Part shown: piece by piece, positions 43,718 to 53,636 of the stretch | How positions within the stretch are numbered: the stretch's first letter is position 1 | How the letters are laid out: each line of letters opens with the position of its first letter | Assembly (NCBI GenBank): GCA_937980645.1 | Contig: CALJPQ010000020.1 | Location: 1-64,000 of the forward strand | Length of the DNA: 64,000 nucleotides | Direction of reading: 5' to 3' | Source of the DNA: an uncultured Saprospiraceae bacterium | GTDB taxonomy: Bacteria; Bacteroidota; Bacteroidia; Chitinophagales; Saprospiraceae | Notes under the pieces: model-generated | What the model saw: the letters and a program-made list of their open reading frames with translations, nothing else | Databases searched by the model: none | What the model was told of the DNA's origin: nothing | Translations under genes and position numbers: made by a program

Positions 43718-45748
43718 TTAGCGCGGCACTCCGCTGGTCGGATTTGTGGGCGAAGTGTCGGTGGCCGGAGTTTCTGCGCGTTCGCTGTCGAGGAATCGCC
43801 AGCCGATTCCGAGGCGTATGGCGCCGAAGGGCTGCGCATAGTGCGCTGTTTGGAAGAAAAGGCGGTCGTCGGCCCACAGGGTGGTCAGGTTTTCGTAGCG
43901 AAAGAAGAAGCGGAAGGACTGCACCTTGAAGGCGGCAAAGACGTCTATCCACGGATAAGATGCGGCGATAAAACCGTCTTGCAGGTGGAATTGCGCTGTC
44001 AGGGGTTGATAGGCATCGGCCTGGAAGGGGCTATTGATGCGGAAGTCGAAGCCGGTTTCCAGCAGCAAGCGTTTTTGGAACAGGTAGCCGGAGTGGTACA
44101 GGGCTCCCTTGACAAACCATTCGGGCAGGCGCACCACGTCGCTGCGGTTGAAGCGTTGAGCCGCCAGCGTCAGGTCGAGGCGCAGGCGTTTCCAGCGCAA
44201 GTTTTCGCGCACGAGCAGCTGCACCACCTGAAGCGGCGCGCTGGTCTGGGCGGGTAGGCCGCGCTGGTCGAAATAGAGGTAATGGTTTATCTGGTGCGTC
44301 TGGGCCGTAACCGATAAGCCCACAACGGGTAGCAGATACGCGGCAGACAACATGTTTTCTACCGGTTTTTCAAACGCATTTTGCCAGAAAGGCCTCTGGC
44401 TGACGCCTAAGCGATGCGCCAGCAACGCCGGCGGATAGCGCTGGCTGATAAGCGCGGCCTGCAGTTCACCGACCATGCCCAGATTCAGCCTCAACTGGCC
44501 GTGCAACTGGTATTCGCCGAAATTGGCCAGCAAGCCAGCGCTGCCGTTGGCCGAAAGGCTAAAGCGCGCCGAGGGCGCTATGAGCAGTCGCCCGGTCAGG
44601 AAGAGGTTTTGGAGCGCCGTGTCGGCAAACGGCTCCTGGCGCCATTGAAAGAGGGTGTGCTGCACGCCCACGGCCAGCATATCGGAAGGCGCCTGCGGAT
44701 TTTTGCGCTTGAAGGTGGCCAACTCGATACTGTTGTCCAAGCGTCGGAGTTCGGCGTAATGCCGGATGCCGCGCTGGTCCACCAAAAAGGTATCGAAAAA
44801 GGCTGCGTCGTCGCGCAGTGGCACTCCGGGTCGGCTGCCGGGGTCGGAGAATTTGAAGCGTGCTGTGCTCCAATCGGTTCGGTGCATCAGGCGCAGGGCG
44901 CGTTTTTGGGTGGCGGAGTCCCCCACAGGTGTCCAGTGGTTGATCCACGTCAGGTCGGTGTAGGCGTGTCGGGTCAACGCTTGCAGGTCGGGCAGGCGTA
45001 TGCTGGCCGTGATGGGGCCGCCAAACAAGCCGCCCGTGATTTCGCTGGGATCGGCCAGCCCGCCATTTTCCTGCTGCCGGCTGACGTTGCGTGCAGCGAT
45101 AAGGAAGCTATCGAAGCGGCGACTGACCGGATACCACAGGCCAAAGGTAAGGGCCATGTGTCGGGCCGCCTGGTACTGGTACTGGCCAATGTTGACGGTG
45201 TTCTGGTGCAGCAGGGAAAAATTGACACCGCGGGCAAAGGTGCGCGAAAATTTGGCCCGCACCATCAGGTCGTTCTGACGCTGCCCGTGCGATACAAACA
45301 AGTCGGTCAGCGCCCGCCTGTTGGGATAAAACGGCAGGTCATCGGCGCGCAGATAGTACAGGTCGAATACCCGGTAACCCGTCTGAACGCCGCGGCGCAC
45401 CTCCGTCTGGAAAAACAGCGGACGGGCTGAGGCGCCGATGTTGCCCAAGGTACCCCAGTCAATGATCGGCCGCCGCGCCGGGTCGTACATGCGGAAGGCG
45501 GCATCGGGCAGCGTGTCGCCGTCGGGATAGATGCGCTCGGGTGCTCGGGCAAAGAGGTAATAGACGGCCGCGGTATCTTCCAGAAGGTCGGTATCACCCG
45601 AAGTACCCGCCTCCACCTGTGCCTGAAGCGTTGAAAGGCAACAAAACAACAACCACATGGCCGCCAAACCTCGCCCCAGGTAAAAAACACCTGCTCGGCA
45701 AAGACACTGCTGCCCGGGTTCAGTATCGGTCTGTCTGAATTCGCTCAT
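43718..45748 (-). CDS. Putative outer-membrane porin (Porin_10 / DUF-type)
   Basis: Up to 676 residues. The hydrophobic signal segment (LAAMWLLFCCLSTLQAQ) begins about 30 residues in, so GTG 45688 or ATG 45658 may be the true start; the long form is kept for lack of proof. After it, alternating beta strands run to the C terminus, ending in RLGIGWRFLDSE. RPIIDWGTLGNIGASARPLFFQ, FDLYYLRADDLPFY and LFVSHGQRQNDLMVRAKFSRTFARGVNFSLLHQNTVNIGQY match the large putative porins of Bacteroidota. A 20+ strand barrel in the outer membrane is predicted; the substrate is unknown. Confidence 0.82.
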   Translation of the reverse strand: MSEFRQTDTEPGQQCLCRAGVFYLGRGLAAMWLLFCCLSTLQAQVEAGTSGDTDLLEDTAAVYYLFARAPERIYPDGDTLPDAAFRMYDPARRPIIDWGTLGNIGASARPLFFQTEVRRGVQTGYRVFDLYYLRADDLPFYPNRRALTDLFVSHGQRQNDLMVRAKFSRTFARGVNFSLLHQNTVNIGQYQYQAARHMALTFGLWYPVSRRFDSFLIAARNVSRQQENGGLADPSEITGGLFGGPITASIRLPDLQALTRHAYTDLTWINHWTPVGDSATQKRALRLMHRTDWSTARFKFSDPGSRPGVPLRDDAAFFDTFLVDQRGIRHYAELRRLDNSIELATFKRKNPQAPSDMLAVGVQHTLFQWRQEPFADTALQNLFLTGRLLIAPSARFSLSANGSAGLLANFGEYQLHGQLRLNLGMVGELQAALISQRYPPALLAHRLGVSQRPFWQNAFEKPVENMLSAAYLLPVVGLSVTAQTHQINHYLYFDQRGLPAQTSAPLQVVQLLVRENLRWKRLRLDLTLAAQRFNRSDVVRLPEWFVKGALYHSGYLFQKRLLLETGFDFRINSPFQADAYQPLTAQFHLQDGFIAASYPWIDVFAAFKVQSFRFFFRYENLTTLWADDRLFFQTAHYAQPFGAIRLGIGWRFLDSERAETPATDTSPTNPTSGVPR

Positions 45749-45863
45749 GCTCTAATGACGCACTTCAGGCGGCAAAGGTGAGCACTGCACCGACATTGGC
45801 CTTGCTCGCAGGTCGAGAATTTGGGGAATAAAACGTGAAAAGCCCAAAAAGTAACTGACCAAG

Positions 45864-46928
45864 TTATTCATCCTCCCGCAGACGCTTCCGCAGTTCGGCC
45901 ACATAGGCTATCTCGACGTCTGCCATCCGGGCAATTTCCCCATCGCTCATCGTCGTATTGCGTATGAGCCTTTTAAGGAGACGCTCCATGCCAATCTGGA
46001 CGCCCTCCTCGCGGCCTTCCCGGCGGCCCTCCTCGCGGCCTTCCCGACGGCCCTCCTCACGCCCTTCCCGACGGCCCTCCTCGCGCCCTTCCCGGCGGCC
46101 CTCCTCGCGCCCTTCCCGGCGGCCTTTTTCTATAATTTTATCGTAGGTAGAGCGCACCCTGGTACGCGGCTCCTCCGGCAGCGTTTCTATGAGATTTTCC
46201 ATTTCTTTAGTACCCATATTCAAGCGCTTTTGAACGTAAACGAAAAGCATTTCCAGCAGCATCTCTCGGGCGGCTCCGAGGCGTTTGCTGACGGCAAAGA
46301 TAGCAATGTCTGCAAAATTTTGCTTCAGCCCCTGAGCATCGAATGCGTACTTGAGCGCCAGCCAGACGCTACGCAGGGTGCCCAGGGCTTCGTTGGCTTT
46401 GATGATTTCATCCGGGAGGTCGTTCAGGTGGGTAAAGATGAATTTCACCTCCGGCAGGAACTGCAGAAAAATGTCGGAGACGCTCGGAAAGAGGTCGCGC
46501 ATTTGAGGCGGAGTCCAGCTTCTGGTGCCATGGGCAACGACAACAGCCACGACAATACTCGGCGGTTGCCCATCGGCCAGCTCACGCCTCCAGACCCCGA
46601 GGATGTACTGGAGCAGCTGGATTTCTATGGGTTGGGTGGGCGGGCTGCTCTTGTGTTCAAAGAGGAAGGTGATTTTGGCCTGTGCCTCCGTGTTTTTCAA
46701 AGGGCATTGCCAGATGACATCGGAAAGCGCACTTCGGAGGTCACTTTCAACAAAGGAGCCGGAGAGCAGGACGGCATTATCCAGGTCGAGCAACGCCAAT
46801 TGCTCGGGGGTGAGCACGGTGCTCAGGTGCGCTACGGCATGCTCGCGGTAGCTGTATGCTTCGCGAAAGAGCGGGTCGTGGCTGGGCTCAGGTGGCTCCT
46901 TTGAGCGGCGGGCGCGTTTCTTAGCCAT
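45864..46928 (-). CDS. Rpn family recombination-promoting nuclease / putative transposase-like protein
   Basis: 354 residues. The PD-(D/E)XK core at residues 15-130 starts HDPLFREAYSYREHAVAHLS and has Asp in LRSALSDVIWQC and Glu-x-Lys in ITFLFEHKSS, as in the Rpn (Transposase_31) family. A helical middle region follows, then a hinge made of five GRREGREE units, and a C-terminal helix ending VAELRKRLREDE. Rpn proteins are endonucleases whose small C-terminal variants can inhibit them; several act in phage defence or RecA-independent exchange. Here the role is unproven. No adjacent partner. Confidence 0.88.
   Translation of the reverse strand: MAKKRARRSKEPPEPSHDPLFREAYSYREHAVAHLSTVLTPEQLALLDLDNAVLLSGSFVESDLRSALSDVIWQCPLKNTEAQAKITFLFEHKSSPPTQPIEIQLLQYILGVWRRELADGQPPSIVVAVVVAHGTRSWTPPQMRDLFPSVSDIFLQFLPEVKFIFTHLNDLPDEIIKANEALGTLRSVWLALKYAFDAQGLKQNFADIAIFAVSKRLGAAREMLLEMLFVYVQKRLNMGTKEMENLIETLPEEPRTRVRSTYDKIIEKGRREGREEGRREGREEGRREGREEGRREGREEGRREGREEGVQIGMERLLKRLIRNTTMSDGEIARMADVEIAYVAELRKRLREDE
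46003..46122 (-). repeat. In-frame 24-bp tandem repeat, five copies, in the Rpn-like gene
   Basis: Five near-identical 24-bp units (46003, 46027, 46051, 46075, 46099) encode GRREGREE repeats that form a charged, probably helical hinge. Each keeps the frame, so slippage would change hinge length in 8-residue steps. Confidence 0.9.
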
Positions 46929-46948
46929 GGCAAAACCTTTAGGCTGCC

Positions 46949-47740
46949 TCAGGAGATCAGCGCCGGGCTCATGCCCATGCTCGAGAAGCCGCCGTCGTGG
47001 TAGAGGTTCTGCATGGTTACGTAGCGCGTCAGGTCGCTGAACAGCACCACGCAGTAATCGGCACAGGCCTCTGCGGGGGCGTTGCCCAGCGGCGACATCT
47101 TGTCGGCGTAGTTGAAAAACTCCTGAAAGCCTTTAATGCCTTGCCCGGCCGTTGTCATGGTAGGGGATTGTGAAATGGTGTTCACGCGCACTTTTTTGGC
47201 CACACCGAAGTGGTAACCGAAGCTGCGCGCGAAGGACTCTAGCAGTGCCTTGGACTCGGCCATTTCCGAATAGTCGGGGAATACGCGCTGAGCGGCGATA
47301 TAGCTGAGCGCCACGATGCTGCCCCACTCGTTGATGGCGTCTAATTTCCAGAGCGTTTGCATGGTTTTATGAAACGAGATGGCGCTTACATCGAAAGTTT
47401 TGAGCATCCACTCGTAGTTCAGGTCGGTGTAGGGGCGGTTTTTGCGCACGTTGACCGACATGCCGATGGAATGCAGCACAAAGTCCACCTTGCCGCCGAA
47501 GTGCTCCACACTCTGGCGCACGAGGTTTTCCAGGTCCTCTACCGACGTGGCGTCTGCCGGAATGAGCGGCGCCTTACACTGCTCGGCCAGTTCCTTCACA
47601 GCGCCCATGCGCAGGGCTACGGGAGCATTGGTAAGCACGATTTGGGCACCGTGTTGCACGCAGCGCTCTGCCACTTTCCAGGCGATGCTCTGATGGTCTA
47701 AAGCGCCGAAGATGATGCCTTTTTTGCCTTGTAAAATCAT
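46949..47740 (-). CDS. fabI: Enoyl-[acyl-carrier-protein] reductase FabI
   Basis: 263 residues of the SDR fold: the cofactor loop GIIFGALDHQSIAWKVAERCV with the GxxxxxSIAW pattern of FabI, VLHSIGMSVNVRKNRPYTD, and the Tyr-x6-Lys catalytic pair in YSEMAESKALLESFAR, followed by VRVNTISQSPTMTTAGQGIKGF. It performs the last reduction of each type II fatty-acid elongation cycle. ATG 47740 gives the usual start; a frame to 47803 lacks conservation. A near-consensus -7 box (CATCTTTG) lies about 45 bp upstream. Confidence 0.95.
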   Translation of the reverse strand: MILQGKKGIIFGALDHQSIAWKVAERCVQHGAQIVLTNAPVALRMGAVKELAEQCKAPLIPADATSVEDLENLVRQSVEHFGGKVDFVLHSIGMSVNVRKNRPYTDLNYEWMLKTFDVSAISFHKTMQTLWKLDAINEWGSIVALSYIAAQRVFPDYSEMAESKALLESFARSFGYHFGVAKKVRVNTISQSPTMTTAGQGIKGFQEFFNYADKMSPLGNAPAEACADYCVVLFSDLTRYVTMQNLYHDGGFSSMGMSPALIS

Positions 47741-47899
47741 GGTCGTTTCGCTGTTTAAAAATGATGATAAACTGCTCTCGAGCGGCAAAGATGAAACAGG
47801 CACGCCCTATCCCGGTGCGCGCCTGCTTATTTATAGTTCACGAAAAGGGCAGATAGTCCCTGTTTTCGCTCTTAGGAGGCTTGTTTGCCTACAGTCATG

Positions 47900-50800
47900 T
47901 TAACGCAATAAGTTCAAATCGCCTTTGAGCAGCACTTTTTTGCCGGTCAGAAACTCCACTTCGGCTACCCAGGCGTACACGTCGGAGGGGGCGGGCTTGC
48001 CGTTGTGGGTACCATTCCAGCCGATGCTGTTGATGGGGCCGCTGCCTTCGTACACCAGTTCGCCCCAGCGGCTGTACACGCGCAGGATGAGCGCTTTGAC
48101 TAAGGAGTCGTCGCCGTCGGCCAACAGCCGGAAGACGTCGTTGTTGCCGTCGCCGTCGGGTGTAAAGGCGTTAGGGGCATACACGCGCTCAGGTACCACC
48201 TGAATGCGGAAGGTGTATTTGCGCTCCGTGCAACCTAAGGCATCGCGCACGGTGAGGTTGTAGGTAACCGTCGAGTCGGGGCGCACCAGCGGCGGGTTGC
48301 CCGGATTGAGCGAGTCCCAAATGAAGACGTAGCCCGGCACAATGTTGACGGGCAAGAGCACCGACTCGCCTTTGGAGATGATGGTATCTAAGTTGCGCGC
48401 GCCATCGTAGGCTGAGGGCATCAGCACGCCCACACTGGCCGTGTCGCGGCAGCCCGAAGCGTCCACGATGATGACCGTGAACGTCGTCGGCTGTGTCGGT
48501 CGCACCCGCACCACCGACGAATTTTGTGGCGGCAGCACTAAGTTGGCCGGCGACCAGGTAAACGTCGCATTGGGCAACGCCGGCGCAGCCACGCCGATAA
48601 GGGCTGTGTCGCCCGGGCAGATAGTATCGCCAAACAACTGCAGCCCCGGAATGCCGCCAATGTTGATGACCTGGCTGAACGTGTCGCGGCAGCCTAAGGG
48701 CAGGTCAGTAACGATTAGCCGAACAGTGTAACTGCCTTCATTACTGAAGACATGCGTGGGATTTAGCAGGTTCGATGTGCCGCCGTCGCCAAAACTCCAG
48801 CTGGACAGATCGCCTTCGATAGAAGTATTAATAAACGATACCGGAGCACCCACGCAAGGCAGGGAGCCGACGATAAAACCAGCCCGTACAGGGGAGAAGT
48901 TCACCGGCATTTCCACGGCTATCGAGCAAGCATCGTCTTCGCCTTTGAGCACTAAACGCGCCACCGTGCTGTTGGTCGGCGGGCGGAAGCGATAAACATG
49001 TTTGACTGGGTTGACCTTGCCGGCTACGTTCCCATCGCCAAAGTTCCATTCCCAGGAACTGATGCTGACAGTATCTTTTAAGCGAAATTCGATCGTATCA
49101 CCAGCGCAGATGAGGTTTTTATCCATTTCAAACGTGCCCTCCGGCCCTACGACGGTGAACATTCGCTGCACGGTGTCGCGGCAGCCGAAAGGCGTGGTAG
49201 CCACCATGGTTACCGTGAACGTACCTTTGGGGAATACCGTCGTGGCCTGGTTGCCCGCCACCTGCACGCCATTACCCAAATCCCAAGTAATGGAAAGCGG
49301 CAGGCTCGAAGGCGTGGTGTTGGTGAACACCATGTTTTGCGGATAGCAGATGATGCTCTGGTTGTCCACGTTCGATGCGAAGCGCGCTTCCGGCGGCGCC
49401 TGCACCTGTACGGTGGCAAAGGTCGAGTCTTTGCAGCTCGTGGCTACCTCTGTGTAGACCACTTTGACCGTAAACTGCCCGGCATTCGGGTAGGCGGTAC
49501 TCACCTGCTGTCCGGAGGCCGTCTGGTCGTTGCCCAATGTCCATTGCCAGGTGAGGTTAGAGCCTTCAGTGGTAAAATCTGTGGCTGCCAGCTGCAGCGA
49601 GTCCCCTACACAAAGACGCGCTGGAGAGGGTATCGTAGCTATTTGGCTGAATGGCTTGTACACTTCAATGGGCAACTGGGCATAACCTACGCAACCGTAG
49701 GCGTCTTCAACGCGCAATTCCACGTTGAATACCCCGCCCTGTGCTGGTGTGCTGAAGGTGTGCGTGGGGTTGGTGTCTTTGCTCATTGTGCCGTCGCCAA
49801 AATTCCATTCCCATTTCACAATCGTCGTATCGGCCGTGCTCAGGTCTTTGAACGACACCGTCGAGGGCACGCAAATGCGGAATTTATCTGCCGTAATGGC
49901 TGGGTTGATGTTGTAAATGAAAACCTCTCGCTCCAGCGTATCGCGGCAACCGTTGACACTTTCTACCTCCAGACTGATGGTTTGCAGGCCGGAAGGCCCC
50001 AGAGGAATGTCCAACGTCGGTTCGTTGCTGCGAATGGGTCGCTGGAAGGAGAAATACCAGGTGTAGCCTTTGTAGCAGGTTGCATTCACGCCTGTAGAAT
50101 TGCTGGCATCTAGCGTCTGTATCTGGCCACCGCAAATGGTGTCAGGCAGTTCAAACGCTGCCTTCAGGACGCGCGGACACACCATAGCAGTATCGAAGGA
50201 GGCCGGACAACCTGAAGACGGGTTTTCGGCCTTCAGGACGACGGTGTAGTCCTTTGGCGAGGTGTACAGGTGCGTGAACGAAGTGTCCACCGTGGTGCTG
50301 TCGCCGTCGCCCAGGTACCAGACTACCGATGTGGCGTCCTGGCTGCGGTTCGTGAAGGTGAAGGCCAGTTCATTGTCGCACGTCGTCTGGTAGTGTATGC
50401 GGGCGATAGGCCCTTTGACCCGGATGAAGTTGTCTTTGGTAACGGTGAAGAAGCACCCGTTGTACTCCGTGGTAAGCGATACACTCAGGTCGCCCGTTTC
50501 GCTTTTATAGACCCAGGTTGGGTTTTGGTTTTGGAAGCAATGCCACAACCGGTCGCTTTCGGAAGAGAAATGCCAGGCATCCACGCGCGGGTCGTTGGTC
50601 AGGTTGATGAACTGTACCGTATCGCCCGGGCAGATTTCCGTTTTATCGGCGATGAAATCGCCGGCGATGGGTTCGCCCACCTCAATAAGCACGGCGTAGG
50701 AAGTATCCACACATCCAGCGCTGTTTTCGATGACTAAGCGCACGCGGTACTCACCTGGCGAGTTGAAGATGTGCGTTACCGGCCCCTTATTCGTTTGCGT

Positions 50801-52243
50801 GAGCGGTGCGCTGCTATCATCGAACAGCCACGTCCAGCGCACGATATTTTCCCGTGAGGTGCTGCTGTCGGCGAAGACGACCTCCAGCGGTGCGCAGCCG
50901 TGTTGCACGTCGGGCATGAAGCGCGCATTGGGGCGCCAGATGGAGTCCACGCGGAACGAGTCGGCTACACAGCCCGCTCGCGTAACGATGCGCAGCCGCA
51001 CGGTGTCTAACCACAGACCCAGGCTGGAGTAGCCCGTTGTATCGGGTGTCCTCCACTGGTAAATGGCTGTTGGGCCGGAAGCCTTCGAGCCGTCGCTAAA
51101 TGTCCATTCCCAGCTAACGGCGCTGGGCGAGGTTGCGGTAAAGGTAAACAGCGTCGGGTCGCTGCACGAATACGTCGGCACGGCCTCAAACAGGGCGCGG
51201 GCGTCTTCTACATACACAGGTTTGGTCACGGTGGACACGCAGTTGCCCAAGCCCGTTACCGTCAGGGTAATGTTGCGTAGCCCGGGCGTCTCAAAGACGA
51301 CCTGTGGATTAGTCTCTTGCGAGGTAGCCGGGTTGGCACCTGCACCGAACGTCCAGGTATAGACGCCAATTTCGGAAGTATTGTTAATGACCACCTGGGT
51401 ACCTAAGCAAACCGTGTCTTTAATGACAAAGTCAGCCACTGGCGGCCCTACGCGCACCGTTCGGCTGGCCGAAGCCGAGCAACCTACCGAGTCCGTGGCT
51501 GTCAGCGTTACGGTGTAATTGCCCAGTTGGTTATACGTCTGCGCCGGAGGATCCACAAAGTTGGAGGTATTGCCGTTGCCAAACGTCCACTCGTAGGTGA
51601 GCGTACCCGAACCACCGGAGGTGGTATTACTAAACGAAACCGTCAGCGGTGGCTGACAGGCCACCGGAGGCGATGGCGTTGTGGTGAAGCTGACATTGGG
51701 CTTAATGCCCACGCGCACCAGGGCAGGAAACACCTGCGTAACATTGCACGTAGGATAGTTGGTTGTCAGTTCTACCGACACGGTGAAGGTGCCAGCGGCG
51801 GTGTACACGTGCGAGGGCGATGTTCCGGAGCCGCCGGCGCCATCGCCGAAAACCCATGAACGCCCCAGCGCCTGAATGTCGCCACTCAGCACCAGCGAGT
51901 CCTGGAACTGTACCGACAGCGGTGCACAACCCGACGTGGGCTGGGCAGTTACAAACACCTCCGGCCTAGGGAACACCGTGATGGGCACGGTGCCCACCAC
52001 TGGCCCACCCGGCGTTTGCCGAAACTCGACATTGTAAGTGCCCGGTGCGGTAAAGATGTTGATAGGCGAAGCGATGTTGGCCGAGCCTCCGTCTTTGAAG
52101 TCCCAGAAGAACGACGTGGCCCCAGGCGGAGGCGTGAAGCGAACCGTCAGCGGCGCGCAGCCCCGGGTTACGTCAGCCGTTTGAGCGAGAGCAGCGGCGC
52201 TCAGCAAGAATGCCAGCAGAGTCAAATGTGTGCGCATAAGCAT
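47900..52243 (-). CDS. Giant secreted PKD-repeat protein with CHU_C gliding-associated C-terminus (adhesin 2)
   Basis: 1447 residues. Signal peptide (MLMRTHLTLLAFLLSAAALAQ) and then a tandem series of about 15 PKD domains, each with a form of WxFGDG (FFWDFKDGG, WVFGDGAGG, WTFGNGNTS, WYLGDGDST, WNFGDGTMS, WSFGDGGTS) and a C-terminal YTV strand. Cysteines at fixed positions (RGCAPLTV, SGCAPLSV, HGCAPLEV) suggest disulfides. The last ~90 residues are the type IX sorting domain: YAPNAFTPDGDGNNDVFRL, RVYSRWGELVYEGS, GKPAPSDVYAWVAEV. Probable surface adhesin. ATG 52237 is an alternative start two codons in. Confidence 0.9.
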   Translation of the reverse strand: MLMRTHLTLLAFLLSAAALAQTADVTRGCAPLTVRFTPPPGATSFFWDFKDGGSANIASPINIFTAPGTYNVEFRQTPGGPVVGTVPITVFPRPEVFVTAQPTSGCAPLSVQFQDSLVLSGDIQALGRSWVFGDGAGGSGTSPSHVYTAAGTFTVSVELTTNYPTCNVTQVFPALVRVGIKPNVSFTTTPSPPVACQPPLTVSFSNTTSGGSGTLTYEWTFGNGNTSNFVDPPAQTYNQLGNYTVTLTATDSVGCSASASRTVRVGPPVADFVIKDTVCLGTQVVINNTSEIGVYTWTFGAGANPATSQETNPQVVFETPGLRNITLTVTGLGNCVSTVTKPVYVEDARALFEAVPTYSCSDPTLFTFTATSPSAVSWEWTFSDGSKASGPTAIYQWRTPDTTGYSSLGLWLDTVRLRIVTRAGCVADSFRVDSIWRPNARFMPDVQHGCAPLEVVFADSSTSRENIVRWTWLFDDSSAPLTQTNKGPVTHIFNSPGEYRVRLVIENSAGCVDTSYAVLIEVGEPIAGDFIADKTEICPGDTVQFINLTNDPRVDAWHFSSESDRLWHCFQNQNPTWVYKSETGDLSVSLTTEYNGCFFTVTKDNFIRVKGPIARIHYQTTCDNELAFTFTNRSQDATSVVWYLGDGDSTTVDTSFTHLYTSPKDYTVVLKAENPSSGCPASFDTAMVCPRVLKAAFELPDTICGGQIQTLDASNSTGVNATCYKGYTWYFSFQRPIRSNEPTLDIPLGPSGLQTISLEVESVNGCRDTLEREVFIYNINPAITADKFRICVPSTVSFKDLSTADTTIVKWEWNFGDGTMSKDTNPTHTFSTPAQGGVFNVELRVEDAYGCVGYAQLPIEVYKPFSQIATIPSPARLCVGDSLQLAATDFTTEGSNLTWQWTLGNDQTASGQQVSTAYPNAGQFTVKVVYTEVATSCKDSTFATVQVQAPPEARFASNVDNQSIICYPQNMVFTNTTPSSLPLSITWDLGNGVQVAGNQATTVFPKGTFTVTMVATTPFGCRDTVQRMFTVVGPEGTFEMDKNLICAGDTIEFRLKDTVSISSWEWNFGDGNVAGKVNPVKHVYRFRPPTNSTVARLVLKGEDDACSIAVEMPVNFSPVRAGFIVGSLPCVGAPVSFINTSIEGDLSSWSFGDGGTSNLLNPTHVFSNEGSYTVRLIVTDLPLGCRDTFSQVINIGGIPGLQLFGDTICPGDTALIGVAAPALPNATFTWSPANLVLPPQNSSVVRVRPTQPTTFTVIIVDASGCRDTASVGVLMPSAYDGARNLDTIISKGESVLLPVNIVPGYVFIWDSLNPGNPPLVRPDSTVTYNLTVRDALGCTERKYTFRIQVVPERVYAPNAFTPDGDGNNDVFRLLADGDDSLVKALILRVYSRWGELVYEGSGPINSIGWNGTHNGKPAPSDVYAWVAEVEFLTGKKVLLKGDLNLLR

Positions 52244-52385
52244 TGGGATGCGGTTTCTGAAACCGGCGGGCAAAGCAACGGGATGATTTCTTAAAAAGCG
52301 CTACAATGTCCAGCCTTTTTCTTAACAGGGTAAGAAAAACCGCCCAATGGCTGCTCAGGGCAGCAAAATGCGCGCTTATTGCCCG

Positions 52386-52907
52386 CTAATTGTGCGTAGC
52401 GCGCAATGTCAGATTGAGCCGTACCGGCGTTTCGTCCGTCGTGTTGCGACGCAGACGCAGGGCTAAGTCAATGCTAAAACGCTCACCCTGCATCACGCGC
52501 TTGGTGTCGGCCAACGAGGGAATGAGGTCGAGCACATTGCTGCGCTCTATCGGCGTCGGAAAGCGATATGCCGCCTCAATGGCACCCTTAGGGTCGCTTT
52601 CCACAAACACCCGCAGCGAGGCCTCCTCTACCATCGAAAAGTCCGCATCGCCAAAAATACCCACCAACGATGCCTGCCGTGTGATTACCCCCTGAATGTC
52701 GGCCTCCGTCTTGCCGTTTTCGCGCAGGAGCGTCTGAAAGCGCGTCGGAATGTCGCGAAAGTAAAAATGATGCGTAACAAACGGCCCCAGACCCGGCGCC
52801 AGCACGAAATCGCGTTGATAAATCAGGTCAAAGCCCGGACCTACGCGGTCTTTTTTACACTGAGAAAAGACAAGAAGAAATACCAACCAGACAAATGGCG
52901 ATCGCAT
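52386..52907 (-). CDS. Putative lipoprotein of unknown function
   Basis: 173 residues. The N terminus (MRSPFVWLVFLLVFSQCKKD) is a short hydrophobic signal followed by Cys17, compatible with a lipobox. The mature part looks like a beta-rich domain (FYFRDIPTRFQTLLRENGK, ASLRVFVESDPKGAIEAAYRF, RFSIDLALRLRRNTTDETPVRLNLTLRA). No family recognised. It lies 142 bp upstream of adhesin 2 on the same strand; co-expression is possible but not shown. Confidence 0.7.
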   Translation of the reverse strand: MRSPFVWLVFLLVFSQCKKDRVGPGFDLIYQRDFVLAPGLGPFVTHHFYFRDIPTRFQTLLRENGKTEADIQGVITRQASLVGIFGDADFSMVEEASLRVFVESDPKGAIEAAYRFPTPIERSNVLDLIPSLADTKRVMQGERFSIDLALRLRRNTTDETPVRLNLTLRATHN

Positions 52908-53037
52908 GAAAACCTTTCATTAAGCCCCAAAAAACGCTGTACAAGCAGCCTTACAGACGGGCTTTTCCGCCTCAGCGTTGCCCACATGAGATGCCTCGCC
53001 TGCTTTTTTCTCAGAAAAACACGGCGGGGGAGCGGTA

Positions 53038-53460
53038 TCAAAACGTTACCCAATAGCCTGCGGCCTCTGCCTTTACTGGATACAAACCGGCATCCAGGAT
53101 GGTTTGCCGTACATCAGGCAGTGCAGTGCGAATGTCTTCGGATAAAAAAACGGGCACAGGAACGGGAAACACGCGCTGCCGGAAGAAGGCGCGCTCGGTA
53201 CAAGGCAACATCCCTTCTTTAGGGAAAAACAGCTCTAAGCGTCCCTCTCTGGAGGCGCTCAAAAAGGCTACAGCGCGCGCGCACCGGCGCTGGTGAGCGC
53301 GGGTCGTATGCAGTTGATGCGTGGTAATAATTCGGCAAATACCGACTCCCACGCAATCGCCGCTGGCTTGCATGACGCCGAATTCGACATCAGCTTTTAT
53401 CCTCCGTATTTCTCTGATTTCTGGGGCGGCGGACAAGAAGAAAGTGCTGTAATCGGTCAT
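53038..53460 (-). CDS. Conserved-looking protein of unknown function
   Basis: Not recognised. 140 residues, no signal peptide or membrane segment, with a mixed alpha/beta look (IRRIKADVEFGVMQ, ELFFPKEGMLPCTERAFFRQRVFPVPVPVFLSEDIRTALPDVRQTIL). Codon use resembles the neighbouring genes and the opposite strand has no better candidate, so a real gene is likely. It sits between the lipoprotein and the DUF5691-like gene, all on the minus strand with gaps of 130 and 176 bp. Confidence 0.55.
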   Translation of the reverse strand: MTDYSTFFLSAAPEIREIRRIKADVEFGVMQASGDCVGVGICRIITTHQLHTTRAHQRRCARAVAFLSASREGRLELFFPKEGMLPCTERAFFRQRVFPVPVPVFLSEDIRTALPDVRQTILDAGLYPVKAEAAGYWVTF

Positions 53461-53636
53461 GATAATGATTAAAAATGCTGGCCGGTGAGAAGATTGTTTT
53501 GAAAGTGGTCAGATGGCGTTCTGCCCTCCCGGCGAGATGTCTTGGATTAAATTCAAACGGTCGCGACGATGCGATGCAGCCAAAAAGCATGCCATTTCCT
53601 CACGGGTTGGCACAAATTACCTCGATTAGGGGCCGC

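Noticed and set aside
43841..45430. Plus-strand open frames inside the porin gene
   Set aside because: No start context or family resemblance; the porin frame explains the region.
46003..46122. Possible CRISPR-like array from the regular 24-bp units
   Set aside because: The units are contiguous without spacers and lie in frame within the Rpn-like coding sequence.
47900..52243. Possible frameshifts or duplicated copies among the PKD domains of adhesin 2
   Set aside because: The frame is continuous and the repeats are divergent; repetition is normal for this protein class.
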